From: Nepenthes gracilis
Taxonomy: Eukaryota; Streptophyta; Magnoliopsida; Caryophyllales; Nepenthaceae
DNA length: 64,000 nucleotides
Assembly: GCA_033239525.1 (NCBI GenBank)
Contig: BSYO01000002.1
Coordinates: 17,084,626-17,148,625 of the forward strand
Direction of reading: 5' to 3'
The position numbers and the translations under genes were made by a program. Below are positions 1-10,640 of the stretch, one piece after another (within the stretch, counting starts at the first letter, position 1; each line of letters begins with the position of its first letter). Under the pieces are notes generated by a model. That model was not told the origin of the DNA, ran no database searches, and saw nothing but the letters and a program-made list of their open reading frames with translations.

Positions 1-573
1 AGCACACAACCCGTCCTCGATGTTGTCCGCTCCCGTCCGGTCCCTAAAGATGATATGAATTCTGAATGATTTTGATGAATTTTCCGAAGATAAGATGAAA
101 AGAATAAGGACCGAAGAAGAAACGATATGATAATTTTCATATGCTATGCTATATTATGAAATTATGTTTTGATCAAATTATATGTATGTTTATGTTTTCT
201 GCATGTGAGTATCCTGCTGGGCTTTGTAAGTTCATTCTTGCCACTTTTCAGATGACAAGCTTATGTAAGATGAAGTTGAGTAGAACCTTATGGTGTAGCT
301 GAATGGTTAAGGCGGTGTGACGATTTTTGAGAGCTTTGTTTATTTTGCTTTTTGAGGAGACTTGTAAAATTTATTCCGCTGCTTATGAATGTTAGTATGT
401 TTCCGTGATACTTTGGGATTAATGAAATTATAAATCTCTAGTATGCATCTCAGGTTTGAAAGAAGAAAAAAAAAAATTTATGTCCACCTATATATCTTTT
501 CATAATTTATTTAAAAGCAAGGACTTTGGTTTGGACGATGGCTTTTAATGGTAATAAAAGTCGGGTCGTCACA
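1..573 (+). repeat. 5' LTR, last 573 bases
   Basis: This matches 7527-8100 almost base for base and ends in GTCGTCACA, followed directly by the primer-binding site. It is the downstream (U5) part of the LTR. It ends with the same CA as the 3' LTR at 8100. Confidence 0.92.
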
Positions 574-575
574 GT

Positions 576-586
576 TGGAATCAGAG
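576..586 (+). other. Primer-binding site (initiator tRNA-Met type)
   Basis: TGGAATCAGAG lies two bases after the LTR end and differs by one base from the usual plant PBS TGGTATCAGAG, which pairs with the 3' end of initiator tRNA-Met. The mismatch probably reflects decay after insertion. Confidence 0.8.
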
Positions 587-758
587 AAAAAATTGAGATG
601 CTTTAGGATAGTTTGAATCAACACAGAAACTTAGGACAAGATTAGTGATGGCAAGAAGAGTGTTATCCTTACTTACGCTTTGCGACAAAGACCATTACGA
701 TAGTTATCTTTAGACTAATTGACTAACGAAATTGTTCTTTTCAGATGTCCCCGCAGTC

Positions 759-1740
759 ATGTCTAACAGAGGAAGGAGAAATGATCAGATTAACAACACT
801 CTTGATCGGGAGACAAGATACGCGAACCTACTGGACAGAATGGCCGAAGTATAGAAGCCTTGACTCAACAACTCCACCAACTCCGGTGACCACCCCAATT
901 CCTGTCCATCAGGAGAGGTCGGTCTACGATCGGTTTGCCAACGAACGAATTCCTGAATTTTTAGGGGAACCCAATCCATTGAAGGCTGAAACATGGATTC
1001 AACGACTGAAAAAGGTATTTGTAGTAATTAAGTGCCCTGCTGGGGACATGGTTCTATGTGCCACCCATAAGCTGACAGGGGAAGCACACCACTGGTGGGA
1101 AATGCAGAAGAGGGTTTTCAATATGCCAGAGCGGGATATTACTTGGAAAATTTTTGAAGCAGCTTTTCTAAAAAAATATTTCCCTGCTAATCTACGTGGG
1201 TAGAAGGAGGATGAATTCCTTCGCCTAAGGCATGGTACTCGCTCGGTGGCAGAGTATGATTCGAAATTTACAGAGTTATCTCGCTATGCCCCTTTCATGG
1301 TGGAAGATGAGGAGAGGAAGGTTAGACGGTTCTTTCAGGGATTAAGGGATGATATCAGGAGACACCTTTCAACTCTAACGTTGACAACGTATGGAGAGGT
1401 GCTCACAAAGGCGGTCATTTATGAGAAAGAATTGGAAATGGGAGCATTCTCCAGACAAAGGACTTTTAGTCAGTCATCCAAGGCCAGTGCTAGTGAAGGG
1501 CCTTCTAAGAAAGCAAGACCATCGAGGTTCAGTGGGAAACAGAGCCGTTCGATGCAGAATTCTCGATCTATGGCTGATAATGTATGTGATCATTGTGGGA
1601 GATCACATGGAGGGAAGCCTTGCTATAAGAAGCTGGGTGTTTGTTATAACTGTGGACAGGCGGGGCATATGATCAGAGATTGTCTACTCGCTAAACAAGC
1701 CCCAGGAGTTAAGTCTCCTATTCCAGCCAAGGTATTTGCC
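759..1740 (+). pseudogene. gag remnant (capsid core plus CCHC zinc knuckle)
   Basis: Gag forms the virus-like particle that packages element RNA. The likely start is the ATG at 759 (MSNRGRR), which matches the gag start of the element at 30821 on the other strand. An earlier in-frame-looking ATG at 745 reads a different frame and is probably not used. A frameshift near 850 moves the reading into the frame that carries the capsid core (YDRF...PEFLGE, then HHWWEMQKR). A UAG at 1201-1203 splits the core just before KEDEF. Translation then resumes through VAEYDSKFTELSRYAPF to a CX2CX4HX4C zinc knuckle at 1642-1683. A short TTCTTTTCAG tract at about 735-744 resembles a splice acceptor just ahead of the start. 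The identity as gag is firm; functionality is unlikely unless the UAG is read through. Confidence 0.88.
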
Positions 1741-4700
1741 ATTTCTGCAAAGGAGGCTGAAAAGTCTACGGAGGTTGTAGAAGGTACACTTTCTATCTGT
1801 GGCACTTCTAGTCATGTGTTCTTTAAATCTGGATCTACTCACTCTTTTGTCTCCCATGAATTTTCGAAGCATCTTACGACCCTTCCTAAAGTTCTTGACT
1901 ACCCATTGATGGTTGCCTCACCCACAGGGTCGTCCATAATTTTAAATGTAGCATTTTTTGAATGTCCAATAGAAGTAAATGAATACATGATGCCTGTTAA
2001 CTTGGTAGTACTGGAAATGAAAGACTTTGATGCAATCTTAGGAATGGATTGGTTAGCCAGATATCATGCCAAGATTGATTGTTTCCGAAAAAGAGTAGAA
2101 TTCACTATTCCTGGAAACAAGCCTTTTCACATTCAAGGAGTCTGGCGTAAGGAAGCATCTTGCTTTATTTCGGCTCTTCATGCCAGACACTTGATTGGTG
2201 ATGGATGCCAAGCTTATCTAGCCTTTACCAGTGTGACTACAAAAAATCAAGAATCTCTGGCTAAAGAGATTCCTGTGGTGCGGGAATTTGAAGACATATT
2301 TACTGATGAATTACCTAGATTGCCACCCCAGCGAGAGTTAGAATTTGGAGTGGAATTGATACCAGGTTTAGCACCAATATCCAAACCACCTTATCGGATG
2401 GCACCGGCTGAACTCAAAGAATTGAAACAACAATTGCAGGAATTGTTAGATAAAGGTTTCATTCGGCCAAGTGTGTCACCATGGGGAGCACCTGTTCTCT
2501 TTGTCAAAAAGAAGGACGGACCATGAGATTATGTGTGGATTATTGAGAATTAAACAAAATCACCATCAAGAACAAATATCCTCTGCTGAGGATTGATGAC
2601 CTCCTTGATCAGTTACAAGGGGCTTGCATATTTTCAAAAATCGATCTTAGATCCGAGTATCATCAGCTTCGGATCAGCAAAGAGGATATAGCAAAGACGG
2701 CGTTCCGGACCAGGTATGGACACTATGAATTTGTAGTAATGCCTTTTGGGTTGACTAATGCTCCGGCTGTCTTTATGGACCTGATGAATCGAATTTTTCA
2801 ACCATACCTGGACAAGTTTGTGATAGTATTTATTGATGACATCCTTGTGTACTCGAAAAGCTATGAGGAATACGAGGAGCATTTACGAACTACACTTTGG
2901 ATTCTTAGGGAGCATCGGTTGTTCGCCAAATTAAAAAAGTGCGAATTTTGGTTGGAGGAAGTAGGATTCCTCGGACACGTCAACTCGAAAGAAGGAATCT
3001 CCGTCGACCCTATGAAAGTGGAAGCAGTGGTAAAGTGGAACCGGCCAACTTCTGTGACCGAAGTGCGAAGCTTCTTAGGCCTGGCTGGATACTATAGACG
3101 GTTTGTGAAAAACTTCTCCCAAATCGCCTTGCCACTCACACAGTTAACAAAGAAGGATGCCAAGTTTGAGTGGACCAAGGGTTGTGAAGAGAGCTTCCAA
3201 ATGCTTAAAGACCGGTTAACTTCTGCTCCGGTCCTGACCATTCCAAACGGGCCAGGAGGACTGATTTTTTACTGCGATGCTTCAAAGATTGGATTGGGCT
3301 GTGTTTTAATGCAACACGGAAGGGTAATTGCCTATGGGTCGCGACAGTTGAAGGATCATGAAAGGAATTACCCAACTCACGATCTGGAATGAGCCGCAGT
3401 GGTATTTGCATTGAAAATCTGGAGGCATTACCTATATGGTGAAAGATTCTTGGTCTACTCTGATCACAAGAGTCAAAAGTATTTATTCTCTGAGAAGGAA
3501 CTGAACATGAGACAGAGAAGGTGGATTGAATTCCTGAAAGACTATGATTGTGAAATCCGATACGAGCCAGGAAAGGCCAACGTTGTTGCCGATGCACTAA
3601 GTAGGCAGCCTGGTATGCTGGCTAGAATGCAAGTCAAGCAAATGGAGATGCTGGATTGTCTCATGAATTATGATGTCCAGCGTTATGTGTAAGGAAAGCG
3701 GATGATTTTGGCGTACCTGCAAGTTCAGACAGAGGTGATTAATGAGGTAAAGGGATGTCAAACGAATGATTCTTTTCTTGTAAAGATCATGGGTGAGCTA
3801 GATAAGGAATCCCGAAGTGATTTTCAAATTTCGCCGGATGGAGCATTAAGATTTAGGAATCTGTTATGTGTGCCGGACAATAAAGAATCAAAGGAGAAAA
3901 TTCTTAAGGAAGCCCATCGATCCCGTTATACGATTCACCCAGGAGCCAATAAGATGCATCAGGATTTGAAGAAAATATTTTGGTGGAGGAATATGAAAAG
4001 GGATATTGCAGCTTACGTGGAAAGGTGCCTTATATGCCAACAAGTAAAGGCCGAAAGAAAGCAGCCGTCTGGATTATTGCAACCAATGCCATTTCCAGGC
4101 TGGAAATGGGAAGACATTGCCATGGATTTTGTGACCGGTCTGCCAAGGACGCCAAGGAAGCATGATGCGATTTGGGCGATTGTCGACCGGCTAACAAAGT
4201 CAGCTCATTTCCTGGCAATCCGAATGACTTACTCCCGTGATAAATTAGCCCAACTGTATGTAAACGAGATTGTCAGACTTCAGGGTGTGCCTGTCTCTAT
4301 TGTTTCAGATAGAGACCCTCACTTTGTTTCACGGTTCTGGAAAAGTCTACATAAAGAATTGGGTACCGAATTAAAATTTAGTACTGCTTTTCATCCGCAA
4401 ACCAACGGCCAATCAGAACGGACTATCCAGATTCTCGAAGATATGTTAAGGACCTCGGTCTTGGAGATGAAAAGGACTTGGGATGATTCATTAGCTCTTG
4501 TAGAGTTTGCTTATAATAACAGTTACCAGGCCAGCATTGGCATGGCTCCTTTTGAGGCATTGTATGGGAGGAAATGTAGGTCGCCAATTCACTGGGAGGA
4601 GCACGGAGATAAAAGGATTTTGGGTCCAGACATTATCAAAGAGACGGCAGAAAAGATAAAGTTATTACATGAGAATCTCAGAGTAGCCCGGAGCAGACAA

Positions 4701-5170
4701 AAGAGCTATGCAGACCGGAGGAGATCTGCATTAGAATTTGAAAAAGACGATTTTGTATTCCTAAAGGTGTTGCCATCCAAGGGGAAATACAGATTCGGGG
4801 TAAAAGGGAAGCTGAAGCCACGATTTATTGGCCCTTTTGAAATTCTAGAAAGGATCGGAGAAGTAGCTTACAGGCTTGCACTACCTCCAAACTTGGCAGA
4901 AGTACATGACGTGTTTCATGTATCAATGCTTCGAAAGTATGTCCATGATCCTACTCATGTAATTGAGTATGAACCTTTGACGATCGACAAGGACTTGTCC
5001 TATATAGAAGAACCAGTGAAAATCTTGGATCGAAGGGAGCAGAGACTACGCACCAAATCAATCGCTCTAATAAAAGTGCTCTGCAAGAATCACACACCCG
5101 AAGAGGTAACTTGGGAATGAGAGGAAGAGATTCGAAACAAATATCCATATTTATTTTCTCGAGGTTAGTA
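1741..5170 (+). pseudogene. pol remnant: protease, RT, RNase H, integrase, chromodomain
   Basis: Domains in order: aspartic protease (about 1790-2110), RT (about 2280-3100), RNase H (about 3230-3600), integrase (about 3880-4900) and a C-terminal chromodomain (about 4990-5160). The protease site reads KSGSTHS, so the catalytic Asp is replaced by Lys at 1825-1827. The RT keeps the F-I-D-D box (near 2830). The integrase keeps HHCC residues and a D,D-35-E set (MDF, SDRD, SER). Breaks: a one-base loss causing TGA at 2524-2526, a further TGA at 2544-2546, TGA at 3390-3392, TAA at 3690-3692, and TGA at 5118-5120 inside the chromodomain. The chromodomain is thought to steer integration towards particular chromatin. 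With these breaks the element cannot be autonomous. Confidence 0.93.
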
Positions 5171-5205
5171 ACTTTATTTAAAATTTCGAGGACGAAATTC
5201 CTATA

Positions 5206-5216
5206 AGTGGGGGAGA
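5206..5216 (+). other. 3' polypurine tract
   Basis: AGTGGGGGAGA sits immediately before the 3' LTR, which begins TGTAACGACTC. It is preceded by the conserved tail TTTCGAGGACGAAATTCC that also ends the other Tekay-like internal regions here. It primes plus-strand DNA synthesis. Confidence 0.88.
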
Positions 5217-5339
5217 TTGTAACGACTCAAAATTTTAAAACAAGAAAAAATTTCAATCATCAAGTCCGGTCAACGCAAGTTGACCGGAAAACGAAATAGG
5301 AAAAGTACATCGGCTTAAGATGGAATCAAGTTCGGCCTT

Positions 5340-5560
5340 GATTTGGGGAAAATGAAGTCCGGATTCCCTTAGTGAAAAGCACTCCGGATTTTTGAAGTAA
5401 AAAGAAGTCCGGATTTAATGAAAATGAAGTCCGGATTCCCTTAGTAAAAAGCACTCTGGATTTTCGAAGTAAAAAGAAGTCCGGATTTGCTTGAAAGAAG
5501 CACTCCGGATTTCCGAAGTAAAAAGAAGTTCGGATTTAATGAAAATGAAGTCCAGAATGC
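5340..5560 (+). repeat. Upstream LTR minisatellite, AGTCCGGATTT type
   Basis: Imperfect repeats built on AAGTCCGGATT and GCACTCCGGATTT, spaced by AT- and A-rich runs, located upstream of the TATA box. The solo LTR has the same kind of block at about 42345-42720. Confidence 0.75.
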
Positions 5561-5926
5561 GGTGTGTGCAAGTTAAGGATGGAGTAGATTTGGGTTCAAA
5601 GAGATAGTTGAAGTAGATGAAGGAGTAATCCGGTCAACGAAAAATGTTGACCGGGAAAACATGAACAAATAAATAGAAATGAAAGGAGAACGAAATCCGG
5701 TCAACGCTCGATAGTTGACTGGAAGTTGTTTTGATGAAAGGCTGAAGTCCGGTCACAGAAAATAAGGAAAAAATATTACGAAGGAACGACCATCAATAAT
5801 CTGGCTATTTTTGAAACTTATTGGAAAACGTAAATCATAAATTACCCTCTTTGAAAAATGTAAGATTATAAATATTACTCTTTGGAAAATGAAGAGCTAT
5901 AAATGACGGCCACCAAAACCTAGGGC

Positions 5927-5937
5927 TATAAATAAGG
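5927..5937 (+). promoter_or_regulatory. LTR TATA box
   Basis: TATAAATAAGG in the first half of the 3' LTR. The same motif and flanks (GGCTATAAATAAGGACTA) occur in the solo LTR at 43245-43255, and a close copy lies on the - strand in both LTRs of the element at 23982-33402. Transcription probably starts shortly downstream, leaving about 2.1 kb of LTR in the transcript leader. Confidence 0.65.
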
Positions 5938-6309
5938 ACTAAGAACATCAGAAAAATGCACCCAGTAGAAATTCTAAAGTAAAGAAAGACCGAACAGTTC
6001 AAGGCTAAGAAAAGGAATCCAGGCAAAATACTCACCCCTATTTCTAAAGCTTATGTTTATGTATGTTGCTATGGAAGTATATGATATTCCATTTGAAGTA
6101 TGCCTTTGCTGTTTTATGACTTATCGTTCTGAAATGCATGTTTAAAAAGAAATTCTGTTACGCATGATGTTAGATTTATTCTGTTTATGATTAATTGTCA
6201 ATTGTTATGAATTTCGATAAATGCATGTTTACGGAAAAGAATTTAGGCCTTAAGATGGAACAAGAACTACTGCTATTGATCTCTAGTTTCTGTCAAAAAG
6301 ATCTTTGGA

Positions 6310-7230
6310 TTTAAGAAAAAGGAGCTCCGGCATTTTTAAGAAATAAGTACTCCGTCCCTTTTGGAAAAGAACTCCGTTCAAAAAACTCCGGCCTTTTTAA
6401 CAAAGTACTCTGTCCTCTTTTAAAAGAAAAGCACTTTGTCCCTTTGAAAAGAAATGCACTCCGTCCCTTTAAGAAAAAGAACTTCGGATTTTGTTAAAAA
6501 TGTACTCCATCCTTTATGAATAAAGAACTCCGGTTTTGATGATCTTTGGATTTCAGAAAAGAACTCCCGCTTTGACTAAAGAAATGGACTCCGGCTTTGT
6601 AAGAAAAGAACTCTGGCAATTATAAAAGAACTTCGGCTTTTGGAACTATGGCCTTCTGTTTGAAAAGAACTCCGGAAATTTGATGAACAAGACTCTATCC
6701 TTTTTATTGAAAAAGAACTTCGGCTTTTGAAATGAACTCCGGCTTTTAAATTCCGGATTTTAGAGCTTGGGATTTTATAAGAAAATGAACTCCGGATTTG
6801 AGAACTTCAGAGTTTTGAAGGAAAAGTACTCCGGTTTTTCTTCAAAGAAAGGCACTCCGTCCCTTTGAAAAGAAAAGCACTCCAAAACATTCCGGATTGT
6901 TGAACAGAAAAGCACTCCGGACTTTTGATGAAAAACACTCTGCCCGATTATGAAAAAGAGCTCCGGCCTTCTGTTTTAAAAAGAACCCCGGCTAATTATA
7001 TAAAAAGAAAACTTAGGCTTTTTACTTCGACTTTTTACTCCGGCTTTTGATAACAACTCATGATCCAAGAACTCCGACTTTTGAAACGAACTCCGGATTT
7101 TGGGAGTCCGGCTTTTTATGTAAAAGAATATGTAAAAGAAATTCGGCTATGTAAAAGAGCTCCGGCTTAACAAAAGAACTCCGGCTCACAGGAACTCCGG
7201 CTCTCTATATGAAAAAGAACTCCGGCCTAT
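6310..7230 (+). repeat. Leader minisatellite, CTCCGGC/CTCCGTCC type
   Basis: Dozens of degenerate units of roughly 15-30 bp built on AAAGAACTCCGGCTTTT and AAAAGCACTCCGTCCCTTT. The array lies downstream of the TATA box, so it would be in the RNA leader. Equivalent arrays lie at 40320-41330, 43560-44730 and 49090-50130, and in reverse complement at 25010-25350 and 32035-32400. Confidence 0.85.
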
Positions 7231-7470
7231 GTATATATGAACATGGAAAAATGCATGTAATATGGACAGCAAGTGGAACTCTATGGCTTTTGAATTATGA
7301 TGAATGGCCATTAAAGAACAAGAACTATGAACCGAGTCTCCATTAAACTTGCTGTTAAAGATGGATGAAGGATATTGGAGTGACACTCGAGGTTGCCTCC
7401 TGGGCCACGGGAGGGGACCTTTTGGTGGCATAAGAACTATGGACTATGGCCCCGTATGTCGGGTTAAAGG

Positions 7471-7499
7471 CATTACCTCCCGCCCCGGGGAGCATAATG
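7471..7499 (+). other. Conserved leader hairpin (CATTA...TAATG)
   Basis: CATTA-CCTCCC...GGGGAG-CA-TAATG can fold into a stem with outer arm CATTA/TAATG and inner arm CTCC/GGAG. The same fold is kept at 44992-45020 (+), 24715-24743 (-) and 31749-31777 (-), although the loop and inner stem differ in sequence. A role in RNA packaging or dimerisation is only a guess. Confidence 0.55.
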
Positions 7500-8100
7500 A
7501 GGGGATACGGCTTTAGGTTATAGGGTAGCACACAACCCGTCCTCGATGTTGTCCGCTCCCGTCCGGTCCCTAAAGATGATACGAATTCTGAATAATTTTG
7601 ATGAATTTTCCGAAGATAAGATGAAAAGAATAAGGACCGAAGAAGAAACGATATGGTAATTTTCATTGCTATGCTATATTATGAAATTATGTTTTGATTA
7701 AATTATATGTATGTTTATGTTTTCTGCATGTGAGTATCCTGCTGGGCTTTGTAAGCTCATTCTTGCCACTTTTCAGATGACAAGCTTATGGAAGATGAAG
7801 TTGAGTAGAACCTTATGGTGTAGCTGAATGGTTAAGCTGGCCGGAGCAGATTTTTGAGAGCTTTGTTTATTTTGCTTTTTGAGGAGACTTGTAAAATTTA
7901 TTCCGTTGCTTATGAATGTTAGTATATTTCCGTGATACTTTGGGATTAATGAAATTATAAATCTCTAGTATGCATCTCAGGTTTGAAAGAAGGAAAAAAA
8001 AATTTTATGTCCACCTATATATCTTTTCATAATTTATTTAAAAGCAAGGACTTTGATTTTGACGATGGCTTTTGATGGTAATAAAAGTCGAGTCGTCACA

Positions 8101-8758
8101 GTGTATGATGAGTTACGTTCCTTATATGGTATTGACTGATAAAAGATAAGTATAGAATAAAAATAATAATGAATTAGTACATAGGATGTTATAATGAAGG
8201 AGCTGGATGACTTGCTTCAATCCAAATTTTGGCGAGATTTTCAAGCATGTGAGAATCTTATTGCAAGACTGGAGTGTGGTGTGAGGCTGGGCCATATTTG
8301 TCTCCGAGATTCAGGTATCATAGATGCCTCTGATTTTGGCAGGAGCAATATTTGCACCCCAAGTGATCTTACTCCTGATCCCATTGATGCCCCTATGATT
8401 CCGACTGTAGGTGCCTTGCATTTGTTGATTATATATGGCCACACGTATATGTATTTTTATCCTTGTGTCTGTAAATTATTACATAGATGGTTAGCTTTCT
8501 TCTCTCTCTCTGTCTTTTTAGTGATCCAATCCTATTAACCGATAATGGATCGTGTGTATACAACAAAGCAAACTTGTGTTTAAAAAGAGTTGAAGAGTGT
8601 TTAGACTCGTAATTTAATTTTCTTAGACGCAGATGAGTATTAGATTAAACATTAGACATGCTAAGCATTGCAGCCGGCTACACTACTGGACCAATCTAGG
8701 CATACCGTGTTATTCAGGCAAGTTCACCACATAAACATGCTAGTTGGTGAGGTAAGTT
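8101..8758. other. Unassigned island between two elements
   Basis: This stretch resembles none of the LTR families in the window. It holds an open reading frame of 114 codons at 8194-8538 (+), starting MKELDDLLQSKFWRDF and containing several Cys. I do not recognise a family, and the C-terminal part reads like translated AT-rich non-coding DNA. A short CT-rich run lies near 8500. It may be old host sequence or an unrecognised transposon scrap. Confidence 0.4.
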
Positions 8759-10637
8759 TGTCACATCCCTGTACCAAACCCGAATAATAATTAATGACAA
8801 CATTCCAATAACAATTATTAAGCCCAAATTAATAATAGACGTAAGTTTCACATCGATATCACAACGACCTAAATTAAAATAAAAAATCTAACTATATGAT
8901 CCAAATTATCATATTATTAGGTGGCTAGAATATTGACCATATCATGATGACAAAACAAGATTAAGGAGTTATATTTATACCAAAATCAGAATAATCGGAC
9001 AACCATATAAGAAAATTAGAACCCAACTTTACTTTACTCGTAGTATGCTACAATAACTAAATTAATATAGAACCAAATGACTAAATGAAAAAAATTCATT
9101 CTACGACTATTACTTTGAAACAAAATACAACAACTGATTCTATCAAAATCCTAGTATGAATTTTCTTGAATCAGCTTCTTGACCATAATTCTCTTGTTCA
9201 AGTACCCGAACTTGCTAATCTGAAGGGAGTTAGCAAAAAATAAATATAAGAGTGGGCCAAAAAACTTTGTAAGGCATATAGTTTCATAATTTAACATACA
9301 ATTTACATTAAAACATGTTGGAAGAAACAATAAATAAAATTCAAATGTCATGCCTTGAATTTCTGTAACAAATATGCACAACTTTTAAATTTTTATTTTC
9401 AATTCTTAATGAAAGTACCATACAAATCATGATCAAATTTACTAATTTGAAATTACCGTTGAATTTCTTAATGAAATTACCGCTGAATTTCTTATAATGA
9501 TCTATTATATAAATAAATAAATAAAAACTCTATACACTTTTATATAATCTTTATATTTTATCAATTTTGAGAAAATATGCTTAATACTTTAATAAATTGT
9601 CGAGTTTTTCTTTAAATTTTTTCAATTTCTTATCATTGAATACTTTAATTTTTCACAAAAACTTGAACATATTTAATTTAAAATATGTAATACTACCTTA
9701 TAAAATTTTCAAACAGGGGAAAACTATTTCAACAATATATGATAAAAAAATTAGTAAAGTTTCTTAATTCAATATTTCATTTCTATTAGTAAACATGTAT
9801 GAATAGTTAAATGAGTTTTCAGAACATACATGACAAACTTTGTAATTTTAAGCATGCAAGACCTTATATATAAAATTCATGACATAATAAAGCATTAAAC
9901 CATATTCTCAACATAGGTATAAATATATTTGTAGAGAACTGACTTGGCAAATCAATGTATATGAACTAATAACATGATTTTCACAAAAATGGTGAAGAGT
10001 GAGAGTTCATACATGTGAAGCTTAAACATTCTAGTTATAAAATTGTGACAGATATGAATATTTAAAATAATAAACACTCAAAATAAGGAAAAATCAGCAA
10101 TAAATAAAGGAAGGTTTTGGATACACTTACCTTAACGTTAAATTTATCAAAATCTTAAAATCACTTCAATTGCGATTCTCTAACATTCTCTCTCTTTTCT
10201 TCTCTTATCTTTCTCTCTCTTTTCTGAAAATTTTGTAGAAAATGATCAAAAATCAATTAAACATTACATATATAGTAGATTGGTACACGTGCCCTCATTA
10301 GGTGCACATTAGGTGCTACGGTTAAACACAATGGCGCATAAGCATCAAATGGGGCACTGGCATTATGTCATAGTGCACTCGAGCATCCATCGAGCTTGTA
10401 TCGATTGTAAAAAATCTAGAAAATGCACTCAAGCTCTGGTAAGGCATCTATCAGGTATGACCCCTTGTCCTAAAGAACGTATATGCACACGTCAGGTGCT
10501 AGTCAAGCATCATTTAACTCAACATGAACTAGTGCGAAATTAACTTTGACCTAAATTTTCTTATTTGACTTTAACTTTACTTATCTTTACTAAATTAATC
10601 ATGGATAAATTTTAGAATTTGAAACTCGTTCTATACA
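8759..10637 (-). repeat. 3' LTR of an old - strand element, 1879 bp
   Basis: On the - strand it starts TGTATAGAACGAG at 10637, directly after a decayed polypurine tract (GGAGGAAAGAAA), and ends GGGATGTGACA at 8759. The spacing from the conserved AAGGATAAAATTT tail to the LTR start matches the other elements. It is AT-rich. I found no partner LTR on the right side. Confidence 0.75.
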
Positions 10638-10640
10638 TTT

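Larger units (their letters stand above)
1..8100 (+). mobile_element. Tekay/Del-like Ty3/gypsy element (5' LTR cut by window edge)
   Basis: A chromovirus-type LTR retrotransposon read left to right. The order is partial 5' LTR, primer-binding site, gag, protease, RT, RNase H, integrase, chromodomain, polypurine tract and a complete 3' LTR of 2883 bp. The first base of the window corresponds to base 7527 of the 3' LTR, so about 2.3 kb of the 5' LTR lies outside. The two LTR parts are nearly identical over the 573 bases that can be compared. The coding region is a pseudogene with several stops and frameshifts. The right flank begins GTGTA, but the matching left target duplication is outside the window. 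Lineage is inferred from the pol motifs and C-terminal chromodomain. Confidence 0.93.
5218..8100 (+). repeat. 3' LTR, 2883 bp
   Basis: Begins TGTAACGACTC after the polypurine tract and ends GTCGTCACA at 8100. It is unusually long. It contains an upstream block of AAGTCCGGATTT-like repeats, a TATA box, a long CTCCGG/CTCCGTCC array, a conserved hairpin region near 7375-7500, and the U5 end shared with base 1-573. The solo LTR at 42212-45624 belongs to the same family. Confidence 0.92.

Noticed and set aside
290..325. tRNA-like start GGTGTAGCTGAATGGTTAAGGCGG
   Set aside because: It resembles a D-arm/A-box, but there is no matching B-box, anticodon arm or acceptor stem, and the same place in the sister LTRs (7817 and 45340) is diverged.
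745..758. ATG at 745 as the gag start
   Set aside because: It opens a frame that only later, after a frameshift near 850, becomes gag. The ATG at 759 matches the start in the nested element and in the mini-Gags.
7186..7431. Reading frame starting MPPKGPLPWPRR, also at 44761-44952 on - and in part near 31800 and 24750
   Set aside because: It recurs only because the underlying LTR DNA is conserved. Frame ends differ between copies and there is no independent sign of coding.
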